From Shewanella cyperi (lineage in GTDB: Bacteria > Pseudomonadota > Gammaproteobacteria > Enterobacterales > Shewanellaceae): 64,000 nucleotides of DNA. Made by a program: the position numbers and the translations under genes. The stretch covers positions 2,375,501 through 2,439,500 of the forward strand of contig NZ_CP071501.1 in assembly GCF_017354985.1 (NCBI RefSeq), written 5' to 3'. Positions 1 to 9,605 of the stretch are shown one piece after another. Each line of letters opens with the position of its first letter. The first letter of the stretch is position 1. The notes under the pieces are model-generated. The model did not search any database. It was not told the DNA's origin and saw nothing but the letters and a program-made list of their open reading frames with translations.

Positions 1-3000
1 AACTGCGGGTAAGACACATTGTCCTGGTTATTATACAGGGCAAAGTTGGTGTCTTCGTAATCCCAAAGATCCTTATAACGCAGGCTGAAGGCTTGATAAT
101 CCTCGCCGGGATCATCTTGAGCCCCCCAGTAACCGCCCATTTGTGGCTTAATGCCCAGACTCTCATAGATAGGCATATATTTGCCATCTGAGGTGTAGGG
201 CACGCGACACATGGCGTCGGTTTCGTTGGTGGTGATCTTATAACTGCGGGCACGATCGCTTGCATCCGCCTGCATACCTGTCAGGGTAAAGCTATTCCCA
301 TCCACGTTCAGCTCAGCGCTGACGCGCGGGTTGCCGATATGGGGCTCACCCACCAGGGTCATGCCCTGTGGCAGGTTGGCTTTGATGTCAAAATGACGGT
401 CGTAACCCAACATGTTGGGCAACACAGACACCTTGAAATCCACCACATCGCCGGGACGGGCCTGATCCTGAGAGGCCTTGATGCTGATGTCGTTGGCACC
501 GCGTTTGATCACAAAGGGTACTGTGCCCAAATTGCCGGCATCGGCTGCGGACGTTCCCAGATCGATGGCACCGTATTTCAGCTCACCGGGTTCGAAGCTG
601 TCGAAGTTCCAGTTCAGCGCCAGGTCCACCATAGTTGTGGCAGCGTTCAGCTCTGTGCTGGTGCTCACCGACACTTCACTGGTTTCTTCACCGGAAACCA
701 CACCTATGGCATAGCGATAAACATCTGACAGACCTTCATTACGGAAATCATTGCGGTAGTTGTAGAACACAACCCAATAATCACCCGCATCAGGATTATT
801 GATAGAACAGTAATCCTGCACCACACGTTCGGAAGATGACCAACAGATGGTCTCTTCGTCAAAGTCAACTTGGTGGTTGCCGTTCAGATCGCGACCAACC
901 AGTACGTCAAGGTCGCCCGCCCACCAGATGCTTTCCGCTGTGGTCGATATGGTCTCCAGCGCTTCGGCAAACAGACGTTTGCTGCCGGCCGGCACATTCA
1001 CCCAGTGGGTCTTGGTCGGGGTGAAATCGTGGTCGAAATACACGCCGGTAAAGTCCAGATCCTCAGGGAACTCCCCGGTAAAGTACTGGGTATCCGCCAG
1101 GAAGGCACGGCCGTGCAGCTCGGTAGCCTTGCTGACAGGCACATTGTTGACCATCAACTTATCGGCATTGCGGTGTGCAGTGGCGCTCAACATCTTGGGC
1201 ATGTTGTTGCGGCTCACCTTCATTTTCACCGGCCAGTGTGCCTCGGGCAGAGAGGTTTCTACCGGGGTAAATTTCACATCGCCCCAAAGGTAGGTATTTT
1301 CCAGTCTGTCCTGCACTGTGGTGGCTTCCAACACGCGCGCCTTGACTATGATGGTCTTGGTTTCACCGGCTTTGAGGGTAAATTCAGACGGATAGACATC
1401 AAACTGGATGCTGACCGCATCATGGTTTGGTGCCGCGCTGACCTTCCAGCTGCCATCACGGGTCGCCTTGATGGTGCGAACCCAGCTGCAGTTGATTGCA
1501 CAGCTGGTATCCACCAGGTTGGGTACGTTCAGATCGGCCGGATCGCCACCGTTGTGCGGATTGGCAAGACGCATGTTTTCCGCGGTCTCATCCATCACGA
1601 AACCGGCATCGATCGCCGCTTCAACATTTACCAATCCAGAACCACCGTGGAAGTAAATGTCTTTTTCGACAATCTTGTCACCCGAGTTGGGCTGAACTTG
1701 AGTGTAGAGCTGGTTACCCGCGGTGAGCTGGATAGCCGACTGCACCTCGGCCACGGACCATTCGGGATGGGCCTGACGTACCAGCGCCAGGGCACCGGCC
1801 ACGTGTGGTGTAGCCATGGAGGTACCACTGATCACGTTCCAGTCCATTGCAGATGGATATCTGGTAAAGGGCTGGTCATCTGAGTAAGCCGCCAGAATGT
1901 CCACACCGGGCGCCGAAATGTTGGGCGACAGGGTACCGTCAAAGTCGTTGTTAATGGCGGTGGAGTTGAACTCGGCCAACTTGTCGTTACGACTCTCATC
2001 CATATCAACCAACGCGCTGCCGGCAGTGATGGTCGCCCTATGACCCGTGCCACTGAGCAGCCATTTTCTCAGGTTATATCCTTCGATGTTGTTAATGTGA
2101 ATCGACGGCAAGGGGTACATGTCATCCACTTCGGTACCGGCAGCGCCAAAGGAGCTGGTGTTGTACAGCACAAAGCCACCTGCACCTGCTGCCAGCAGAT
2201 TTTCCGCCTTGGTCATACGGGCGTTGTTGGAGCGGGCACACACCACTATCTGATCTGAGGTGAAGGTATTGGCCGGGAAGGCATTGTCACAGAACTTGTT
2301 GCCATAGCTTTCTGCCAGCACGATTGGGCCGGTAATACCGCCGGAAAGGCTGGCGCCATCCATATCGGCCGGAGGTGTGGTACTGCCGCCGCTCATATCC
2401 TGCAGATACTTGGTTTCAAAGCCGAACATACGGGCATGTTCGGTAGCCGCCACGTTCATCAACCAGGGGGACGGATGGTTGGTGGGTGCTTGCGGGCCAC
2501 CGTTGCCGGCAGCGGCCGCCACGGAAATGCCGGCGGCAAAGGCCGAATAGAAGGCCTGTTCAATCACGCCGTCCCAGGGGAAATTGGAGCCACTGATGGA
2601 GTAGTTGATGACGTCTACACCATCCAATACCGCCTGTTCAATGGACATCAAAGTCGCTTCGGTCGGACAACCGATGAAAGGGGTATCCTGATCACCGTTG
2701 AAGCAGCCCTGGTACATGATCACGTTGGCGTGTGGCGCAACACCCGACACCTTGCGGGTGATGCCGGTATCACGGCCATCGCCATAGGCGCCCATGCCCG
2801 GATCACCGGCAAAACGCTCATAGCTGGCAAATTGGAACGGCGCATTATTGATAACGTTGCCGGCCGCGGTACTGGAGGTGTGTGAACCGTGTCCGCCGTA
2901 ATCCTCACCAAAGTAGGGACGGTGCTCGGTATAAATTCCCGAACTGTATTGTTTGGCTATCACATCCCAGGTGTACACACCAATAAGCTTGTCGTTACAA

Positions 3001-3905
3001 CGATCGGCAAACTCGGCTTCCTGGCACTGACCCAGATAATTGCCTGAGCCCAGCGGGTTGGTGTGTGCATAACCATCATCACCCACAGCGGCAAAGGACA
3101 CGTGGTCGGTGTTGATACCTGTGTCTATCACACCGATGATCTGGCCTTCACCTTTCAAACCATGGGGGTAAGAAGGGTTGATGGTGGTGTTGTTCCAGGC
3201 CGAGTCAGCCTTGATGACCTGCGGACCGACATCGGTCTCCAGCTTGTGGATCACCGAGCGCTGGATACTTTCCACCTCGCCCAGACGGGCAAGCTTCATG
3301 GCTTGCTCCTGGGTCAGCCTCGCGGTCACGGCGTTCAGCGTCACGGTAAAACGACTCTGCACCTCAAGGTTGACGCCCATGGCCGCTGCGCTTTGTACCA
3401 GTTTGTCCTGTTTCTGGCTCAGAAACTGCTGATAAGAATCTATGTTCCTGTTGGAAGACACTGAGTTCAAAAACAGTTTTTGGCTGTTGGCCGGCGCAGC
3501 CGTCAGGCTTTGCGCGCCTTTGACCGATGGGCTGCCACTGGCTTGAACTTGAGCCTGCGGTTGCAGCACAGTGCTGTTGAGTCCTTGCACGCCACCGGCA
3601 TAGGTGGCCACCGGGCTGTCCTTGAGCTGGATGATATAGACGTGCTCACCGCTCAGACCCGCTTCGGGTTTGAACTTGCCTTCCGGCTTCTTGTGCTCTA
3701 TCTGACGATTAAGCGCGCTGCCACGGCTTCTGGCACTGAGGGGATCGCGCTGTAACCGCGGCTGCTGTTGCTTGCGTATGTCGGTCATCGATAAAGGTAC
3801 GGGTTTGAGCGAGGTTTCCCTTGCTGCAACCCCGGTTGCCGCAGCGCTGATCCCGGCGGCATACAAGGCGCTGAGAACGGCGATGCTTAAGGAGTTAATT
3901 TTCAA
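1..3905 (-). CDS. Secreted subtilisin-like (S8) serine protease, 3' end outside window
   Basis: Reading the minus strand gives one uninterrupted frame of about 1301 codons that runs off the left edge. The start is a TTG at 3905 preceded by AGGAG at good spacing, followed by a signal peptide (KINSLSIAVLSALYAAGISA). The order seen is: signal peptide, inhibitor I9-like propeptide (HVYIIQLKDSPVATY), then the S8 catalytic domain with all three motifs: Asp in GVIDTGI, His in GGHGSHTSS and Ser in SGTSMATPHVAGAL. A protease-associated insert lies between His and Ser, and beta-sandwich (Fn3/CARDB-like) regions follow. The family degrades extracellular protein and the propeptide normally blocks it until secretion. 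The missing C-terminus probably holds more beta domains or a sorting signal. Family call is firm; substrate is unknown. Confidence 0.93.
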   Translation of the reverse strand, partial: MKINSLSIAVLSALYAAGISAAATGVAARETSLKPVPLSMTDIRKQQQPRLQRDPLSARSRGSALNRQIEHKKPEGKFKPEAGLSGEHVYIIQLKDSPVATYAGGVQGLNSTVLQPQAQVQASGSPSVKGAQSLTAAPANSQKLFLNSVSSNRNIDSYQQFLSQKQDKLVQSAAAMGVNLEVQSRFTVTLNAVTARLTQEQAMKLARLGEVESIQRSVIHKLETDVGPQVIKADSAWNNTTINPSYPHGLKGEGQIIGVIDTGINTDHVSFAAVGDDGYAHTNPLGSGNYLGQCQEAEFADRCNDKLIGVYTWDVIAKQYSSGIYTEHRPYFGEDYGGHGSHTSSTAAGNVINNAPFQFASYERFAGDPGMGAYGDGRDTGITRKVSGVAPHANVIMYQGCFNGDQDTPFIGCPTEATLMSIEQAVLDGVDVINYSISGSNFPWDGVIEQAFYSAFAAGISVAAAAGNGGPQAPTNHPSPWLMNVAATEHARMFGFETKYLQDMSGGSTTPPADMDGASLSGGITGPIVLAESYGNKFCDNAFPANTFTSDQIVVCARSNNARMTKAENLLAAGAGGFVLYNTSSFGAAGTEVDDMYPLPSIHINNIEGYNLRKWLLSGTGHRATITAGSALVDMDESRNDKLAEFNSTAINNDFDGTLSPNISAPGVDILAAYSDDQPFTRYPSAMDWNVISGTSMATPHVAGALALVRQAHPEWSVAEVQSAIQLTAGNQLYTQVQPNSGDKIVEKDIYFHGGSGLVNVEAAIDAGFVMDETAENMRLANPHNGGDPADLNVPNLVDTSCAINCSWVRTIKATRDGSWKVSAAPNHDAVSIQFDVYPSEFTLKAGETKTIIVKARVLEATTVQDRLENTYLWGDVKFTPVETSLPEAHWPVKMKVSRNNMPKMLSATAHRNADKLMVNNVPVSKATELHGRAFLADTQYFTGEFPEDLDFTGVYFDHDFTPTKTHWVNVPAGSKRLFAEALETISTTAESIWWAGDLDVLVGRDLNGNHQVDFDEETICWSSSERVVQDYCSINNPDAGDYWVVFYNYRNDFRNEGLSDVYRYAIGVVSGEETSEVSVSTSTELNAATTMVDLALNWNFDSFEPGELKYGAIDLGTSAADAGNLGTVPFVIKRGANDISIKASQDQARPGDVVDFKVSVLPNMLGYDRHFDIKANLPQGMTLVGEPHIGNPRVSAELNVDGNSFTLTGMQADASDRARSYKITTNETDAMCRVPYTSDGKYMPIYESLGIKPQMGGYWGAQDDPGEDYQAFSLRYKDLWDYEDTNFALYNNQDNVSYPQ

Positions 3906-4444
3906 AAGAATCTCTCCTGGTTAATATTTTTGTTGTAATGATTTGGATACGTGACGCAAACAGGCTCACGTAGGGTATTCGGCAACACAGGGTAAAGGAT
4001 GCGGCAAGGTCAAGTGGTTACACTTTGTAACCGCCAGGTAAAATCACTGCTTATAAATTGTGACTCTTTAGATCTGCTGCTTGAGCCAAAGGACGGACAA
4101 AATGCTGCAAAGTAAGGCAGATAGAAAAGTAAGACAGATAAAAATTTGATGCCGGGTGTGGTTCAACCTTGGGTGCAAATCATTAAAAAAGTGACCATGA
4201 GAAAGGCTCCACCGATGGTGTTTTGGCTTGCTGGCTTGGCGGGGCCACAAGTGAAAGCTTCGCCCGACTCGCGGCCTGAAAGGCAAGGCGATTCCCGCCC
4301 CCTGATAATCGGCAGTATCATCAGAGGACGGGCATGCTCTTCAACTAAGAGGTCGCTTGCTATGCCGCTGCCTATGTCACTTCCTATACCACTACCACGG
4401 CCTATACCAGTTACAGATACTGCAGCCACTCAGCAAAGCATGGG
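3906..4444. other. Non-coding gap between protease and chemotaxis receptor
   Basis: No convincing gene. The small frames here (for example minus strand 4163-4429) have no ribosome-binding site or recognisable domain. About 4350-4420 holds an imperfect short repeat of the type CCTATACCACT/CCTATGTCACT. The protease promoter should lie just right of 3905, but no clear boxes were picked out. Confidence 0.5.
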
Positions 4445-6064
4445 TTAACACTTGAAAAAGGCCAACAATTGCTTTTGTTGCTCGGCTTCCCGCAATAGGT
4501 CACGACTGGATTGGCTGCTGTTGGTGACACCGTGGACATTCTGATTCACCATTTCCACAGTGGCGGTAATGTTCCTGGAAATTTCCTCTGTCACACTGGA
4601 TTGTTCAGTGGCCGCCGTGGCCACCATGGAATTAATCTCTGCGATGGCTTTGACCGAATTGGATATGCCCACAAAGGCACTGCGAACATTTTCCGCAACA
4701 CGTTGCGACTCTATGGTCAATTCCGCGTTGGACTTCATATAACGATCAGCCTTTTGAGCCTGTGCCTGCAAATTGGAAATAATGCTTTGGATGTCTATGG
4801 TTGATTGTTGAGTTTTGGCGGCCAGCGCCCTGACTTCGTCGGCTACCACGGCAAATCCCCTGCCCGCCTCACCGGCTCTGGCCGCTTCAATTGCCGCATT
4901 TAACGCCAACAGATTGGTTTGTTCAGAGATGGTATTAATGACGTCAATGACAGAACCAATCTCGGTTGAGTAATCTTTTAATTGGTTAACAATCTGCGCA
5001 GATTCATCAATCGCCTTGCCGATTTTCACTGCAATCTCATCTGATTCTGAAAGTGACTGATTGCCTGTTGCCACATTTGACATGGCCGCATCGGTACTGG
5101 CATCGGCCTGAACGGCATTCTGGCTCATTTCCTGCGCTGTGCTGGCCATTTCATTCAAGGCCGTCGCCACCTGCTCCACCTGCTCCAACATCAATCTGGA
5201 GTTGGATTCAACCTGACTCATGGTGGCGGAGAGATCATTTGCCGATGAGGCGGTATTATCGGCAACATTGGTCAGTTGCACCGTAATATCGGCAATCTTG
5301 GCGGCCGACTGATTATAGCTCTGTGCCAGCTCCCCCATTTCGCTACGGCCCAATCCCAGGATACGACCGGACAGATCACCGTCGGCCATTCTGGCCATGG
5401 CATCCTGCACTGTTTTCAGGGTCGATATAATGTGTTTGGATATCATTATCGAGACCACAACCACAATCACGGAAATCACCACGACCAGGATCCACATAAG
5501 CCTCACGGCGTCATCGTAGACTTTATCGCCGTAACGGCTGGCCTCATCGGCACCGCGTTTATTTAACTCAGACAGTTTCAACAGCACATCTGAGTATTCT
5601 TCATAGGCCTTAAACGACTCACCAAGCAGCATTGCTTTCGCAGCAGCCTTGTCATTTTTTCTTGAAAGCGCCAACAATTTACTTTGGATATCCAGGTACT
5701 CATCATATTGCTGGCGAAATGCGCTAAATAAGGATTTCTCTTGTTCGCTAGCGATCAAGAGTTGGTATTCACGGATGGTATATTCGATATCCATCTTCAT
5801 TTTATGTATATTATCTTCCACCTCACTTATTTCACTTTCATCGGTGAACATAATATGTCTGAATTCCTTAATACGTAAATCAGCGGTCTTTGTATTAATA
5901 TTCTCCACCAGCCTGACAGAGGGTAACCAGTTTTCAGAAATCACGGTGGACTGCTGATTAATAATTGCCATATTATTAACTGAAACCAAGACCAGGATAA
6001 CAATAGCTATAACAGGAAAGAAAAAAGCTGCGAATAACAACTGACTAATTTTAAGGTTTTTCAT
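4445..6064 (-). CDS. Methyl-accepting chemotaxis protein
   Basis: 539 residues starting with [10 protein letters not shown]. One membrane segment lies near residues 8-30 and another near 190-212; between them is a periplasmic four-helix-bundle type sensor domain of about 160 residues. A HAMP linker follows ([19 protein letters not shown]), then the long cytoplasmic signalling hairpin with the conserved tip [19 protein letters not shown] and [15 protein letters not shown]. Such receptors bind a ligand outside and control CheA kinase inside. The ligand cannot be told from sequence. It is transcribed alone, towards the protease, with a long untranslated region in front. Confidence 0.95.
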   Translation of the reverse strand: MKNLKISQLLFAAFFFPVIAIVILVLVSVNNMAIINQQSTVISENWLPSVRLVENINTKTADLRIKEFRHIMFTDESEISEVEDNIHKMKMDIEYTIREYQLLIASEQEKSLFSAFRQQYDEYLDIQSKLLALSRKNDKAAAKAMLLGESFKAYEEYSDVLLKLSELNKRGADEASRYGDKVYDDAVRLMWILVVVISVIVVVVSIMISKHIISTLKTVQDAMARMADGDLSGRILGLGRSEMGELAQSYNQSAAKIADITVQLTNVADNTASSANDLSATMSQVESNSRLMLEQVEQVATALNEMASTAQEMSQNAVQADASTDAAMSNVATGNQSLSESDEIAVKIGKAIDESAQIVNQLKDYSTEIGSVIDVINTISEQTNLLALNAAIEAARAGEAGRGFAVVADEVRALAAKTQQSTIDIQSIISNLQAQAQKADRYMKSNAELTIESQRVAENVRSAFVGISNSVKAIAEINSMVATAATEQSSVTEEISRNITATVEMVNQNVHGVTNSSQSSRDLLREAEQQKQLLAFFKC

Positions 6065-6664
6065 TTTATCAACACCAATAACAAGTTTATATTAATTATT
6101 TTTTGCTTAAACCTGTTTCCCTACAGATACAGTGCGATGAAAAACATCAAGCAGCACCTATTACATAAAAGCAAACTTTAAATGCAGACTACTTACAATA
6201 GCCATGAATATTTTAATTCAGTGCCAGCCAGCAAGTTGTTAATTTTTGTATCAGCTGTTGAAATTGCTTCTATTACGTGATTTAACCTGGGATCTGACAC
6301 TGTTATTGACTCAGTTATGAACCAACAACTTTCCTTTGCGCCGGGTTGTTGAGTGGATCACATGGGGTTCAGGACTTGACAGGTGCGGCGCATGAACGGC
6401 CAATGAGAATTGCCTCCATCAGGGTAAGGCCGACAGAAAACGCTGTTTTTCCGGGTCCAGGTCGCCGCAGGGAGGTCCAAAAGACCTATGCGGTAGAATT
6501 CTCTGGGGTGTGTTAAAAACAACAGGGCAAGCAGTGCATTGACCGTTGATATTGGACCTTTCCCGAGGTTAAGTCTAATCTTCAGCAACCGGCTTGAAGC
6601 CCCTGATATCACAGGTGTATAACAGGTGCCAGCGAAGTTAACATTGGAAAATGTGTCTATAGCC
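6065..6664. other. Divergent intergenic region, chemotaxis receptor / c-di-GMP protein
   Basis: Six hundred bases with no supported gene. A 102-codon minus-strand frame (6358-6666) has no family resemblance and overlaps the start of the next gene. The left part (6065-6260) is AT-rich and should hold the receptor promoter. Confidence 0.5.
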
Positions 6665-9538
6665 ATGACGACAGTTATTATTCATCAAACCCATAGAGAG
6701 TCACTGTTTAAAGTCGCCGCCATGGTAATGGCATTGGTCATACTGCAAATAATTGTCGGCAGCATTTCGATACCTGACCAACTGAATCATGTAAAACACT
6801 ACCTGCTGGTGCACTCTTTTATGGAGATGGCATCTGTCGTCATTTGTATGATGGTGTTTATTATTGGTTGGAATGCCCAGACACATCAGTTGCCGACCGG
6901 ATTTGCCGTGCTGTCGATCATTTTTCTTTGTGTAGGATTATTCGACTCTTTTCACATCTTCGCCTACGTTGGCATGCCCGATTTTTTCACTCAGAATGAC
7001 GTTCAAAAACACTTGAATTTTTGGATGTCTGCACGTTTCCTTGCGGCATTTGGTTTGCTCTGGGTAGTATTATCTCTCTCCAGCAGAAAAAGCAGTAAGA
7101 TTAACAAATACGCCTTACTCTTGCCCTTTTTGATCTTTACCTTCAGCATTTTATGGGTAACGGTAAATCACCAGGACTGGATGCCAAACTGGTTTATTCC
7201 CGGACAGGGACTCACTTCGTTAAAAAAGAATCTTGAATACATCTTCATATTAACTCACTTTATCACAGCCGCAGTGCTGTTCCTGCAGTTAAAAAAACCA
7301 CAAACCTGGAGTTCTCCCATGCTCATGGGGGCAGTCATTGTGATGGCCTTGAGTGAATTGTATTTCACCTGGTACACGACCATGACAGGCACCTACAATG
7401 TCCTGGGGCATTTTTATAAAGTTATAGCTTACTTTATGATTTATAGGGCGATTGTGGTTGAGTCACTCGAAAACCCCTATCGAAAACTCGAACAATCACA
7501 GCAGACTCTCGATTTGGCGATAACCGCATCAAACACCGGCCTGTGGCGTTGGGAAATTAATGGTGGTTATTCCTATATGTCGCCTGTACTTAAAGCGCAA
7601 TTGGGCTATCAGGATCAAGAACTTCCAAGTACATACCCGGCGCTTTCTGCCTTAATGCATCCCGAAGATTCAGAGCGATTTCTCCGGCACTTGAAACACC
7701 ACATCCTGAACAACAGCGACGATGTTTATGAAGACGAGTTCCGATTGAAACATAAAAAGGGTAATTACAGATGGATATATTCACGTGGGAAAATAGTATT
7801 CAACAAGAAGGGTGAAGCCATTGAGTTAATCGGAACACACACAGATATTACCGAGCGCAAATTTAAAGAAGAAAAATTCAAGTCTGCGCTACAGGCAGCG
7901 CCCAATGCCATGTTGATGATTGATATTCACGGCAATATTGTATTGACCAATTCAAGGGCCAATGAGCTGTTTGGTTATCCGGAAAATGCCCTTATCGGCA
8001 CGCCAATTACCAAGTTGATGCCGGAGTCGAGCGCCAAACATCACCAGGCGCACGTTGAGGCCTATATGAGCGCTCCGGAGGAACGCCAGATGGGGGAAGG
8101 CCGCTTCCTGTTTGCCAAACGGAAAAATGGTCAGGAATTTCGTATTGAAGTCGGTCTGACACCAATTGAAACCGAGGATGGTAAATACGTTTTGGCGTCT
8201 TTGGTTGATATCACCGAACGCATTGAGTCCCAAAGAAAGATTGAACAACTCACCAACTACGATGCCCTGACCGAACTGCCCAATCGGGAACTGCTGAAGG
8301 TTAAAGGTGAGTTCATCATTAACCAAGCCGGTCAAATGCGCCATAAAGTGGGTATGATTTACATCGGTCTGGACAGGTTTAAATATCTAAATGACTCTTT
8401 TGGCCATCTGGCAGGCGACGCAGTGTTGATTGAGCTGGTTGCCCGGATTAAACCCCTCATCAAACCAACGGACATTTTTGCCCGGATCGTCGGCGATGAA
8501 TTTGCCATTATCATGACCAATGTCTCAGAAGAAGACATGGCCAGGTTGTCCGTACGCATAATGGATGCGGTCGCCAAACCATGCAATATTCAGTCGGATT
8601 CAGTCACTATTACCGCCTCTATCGGTATTGCCGTCTATCCCGAAGACAGCAAAGACTATATCAGCTTGCTGCAGCATGCGGATACGGCGATGGAAAAAGT
8701 GAAGGAAATCGGCCGCAACAGCTATTTGTTCTTTTCAAAAGACATGCAGATCAGAACCAGCAGGGCCTTGAAAATAGACTCGGCCCTCAGAGAAGCGCTG
8801 CAAAAACAACAGCTGTACTTACATTACCAGCCGCAGGTGAACATAGAACATCAAAAACTCATAGGTGTCGAAGCCCTGTTACGTTGGGAACATCCTGAGT
8901 TGGGCATGATTTCGCCTGCGGAATTTATTCCTCAGGCGGAGGCCAATGGTTTGATTATTCCCATTGGCGAATGGGTATTGAAAACGGCCCTCAATCAATT
9001 AAGACAATGGATAGACGATGGCTATGAACCCATAGTCATGGCAATCAATTTATCAACCGCTCAATTCCGCCACGAAAACCTGAACAATATGGTGTCTCAG
9101 GTGCTGCACGAAGTGCAGTTGCCGCCGGAATATTTGGAACTGGAATTAACCGAAAGCATGGCCATGACAGATCCTGAAAAAGTGATTGGGGTTCTGGACA
9201 AACTGCATGCACAGGGAGTGCGCATCGCCATAGATGACTTCGGCACCGGTTATTCCTCTCTCAGTTACCTGAAGAAATTCAATATCGACAAACTGAAAAT
9301 TGACCAGTCCTTTGTCCGGGACATAGCCACGGATGCCGGTGACAGGGCAATTGTCACCACTATCATTCAAATGGCCACCATACTCGGGTTCAATACCATT
9401 GCCGAGGGTGTTGAGACCAGCTCGCAGTTGGACTTTTTGCGTGAAAATGGCTGTCACGAGTATCAGGGATATAAGTTCAGTAAACCTATCCCACCTGATA
9501 CCCTGGCCGAAAAATATTTACAGAAAAACAGCGGCTAA
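6665..9538 (+). CDS. Membrane PAS-PAS-GGDEF-EAL protein (c-di-GMP phosphodiesterase likely)
   Basis: 957 residues from ATG 6665; a GTG 13 codons upstream (6626) is an alternative, and neither has a strong ribosome-binding site. The first ~270 residues contain about eight hydrophobic segments resembling a MASE3-type sensor. Two PAS domains follow (ending in LIGTHTDITERK and LASLVDITERI), then GGDEF and EAL domains. The EAL domain looks complete: GVEALLRWEHP, ELTESMAM, DDFGTGYSSLSYL, KIDQSFV and AEGVET are all present. The GGDEF signature reads ARIVGDEFAI, so its first Gly is Val, which argues against strong cyclase activity. Net role is probably hydrolysis of c-di-GMP in response to a membrane or PAS signal. 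Confidence 0.93.
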   Translation: MTTVIIHQTHRESLFKVAAMVMALVILQIIVGSISIPDQLNHVKHYLLVHSFMEMASVVICMMVFIIGWNAQTHQLPTGFAVLSIIFLCVGLFDSFHIFAYVGMPDFFTQNDVQKHLNFWMSARFLAAFGLLWVVLSLSSRKSSKINKYALLLPFLIFTFSILWVTVNHQDWMPNWFIPGQGLTSLKKNLEYIFILTHFITAAVLFLQLKKPQTWSSPMLMGAVIVMALSELYFTWYTTMTGTYNVLGHFYKVIAYFMIYRAIVVESLENPYRKLEQSQQTLDLAITASNTGLWRWEINGGYSYMSPVLKAQLGYQDQELPSTYPALSALMHPEDSERFLRHLKHHILNNSDDVYEDEFRLKHKKGNYRWIYSRGKIVFNKKGEAIELIGTHTDITERKFKEEKFKSALQAAPNAMLMIDIHGNIVLTNSRANELFGYPENALIGTPITKLMPESSAKHHQAHVEAYMSAPEERQMGEGRFLFAKRKNGQEFRIEVGLTPIETEDGKYVLASLVDITERIESQRKIEQLTNYDALTELPNRELLKVKGEFIINQAGQMRHKVGMIYIGLDRFKYLNDSFGHLAGDAVLIELVARIKPLIKPTDIFARIVGDEFAIIMTNVSEEDMARLSVRIMDAVAKPCNIQSDSVTITASIGIAVYPEDSKDYISLLQHADTAMEKVKEIGRNSYLFFSKDMQIRTSRALKIDSALREALQKQQLYLHYQPQVNIEHQKLIGVEALLRWEHPELGMISPAEFIPQAEANGLIIPIGEWVLKTALNQLRQWIDDGYEPIVMAINLSTAQFRHENLNNMVSQVLHEVQLPPEYLELELTESMAMTDPEKVIGVLDKLHAQGVRIAIDDFGTGYSSLSYLKKFNIDKLKIDQSFVRDIATDAGDRAIVTTIIQMATILGFNTIAEGVETSSQLDFLRENGCHEYQGYKFSKPIPPDTLAEKYLQKNSG

Positions 9539-9605
9539 TTCTGTCCTTCCATTCAATGCTGAAAGGTACAGCTTGGCAGCCGCATATTGTCACTCAAGAC
9601 AAGCG

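Noticed and set aside
870..1883. 337-codon plus-strand frame
   Set aside because: Antisense to the S8 protease; no independent support.
4163..4429. 88-codon minus-strand frame with GIGSDIGSGIAS
   Set aside because: No ribosome-binding site or homologous look; product comes from short imperfect repeats.
6150..6185. TAAAGTTT on the minus strand before the chemotaxis receptor (sigma-28 box)
   Set aside because: The -10 position after the 11-base spacer reads ATAGGTGC, too far from GCCGATAA.
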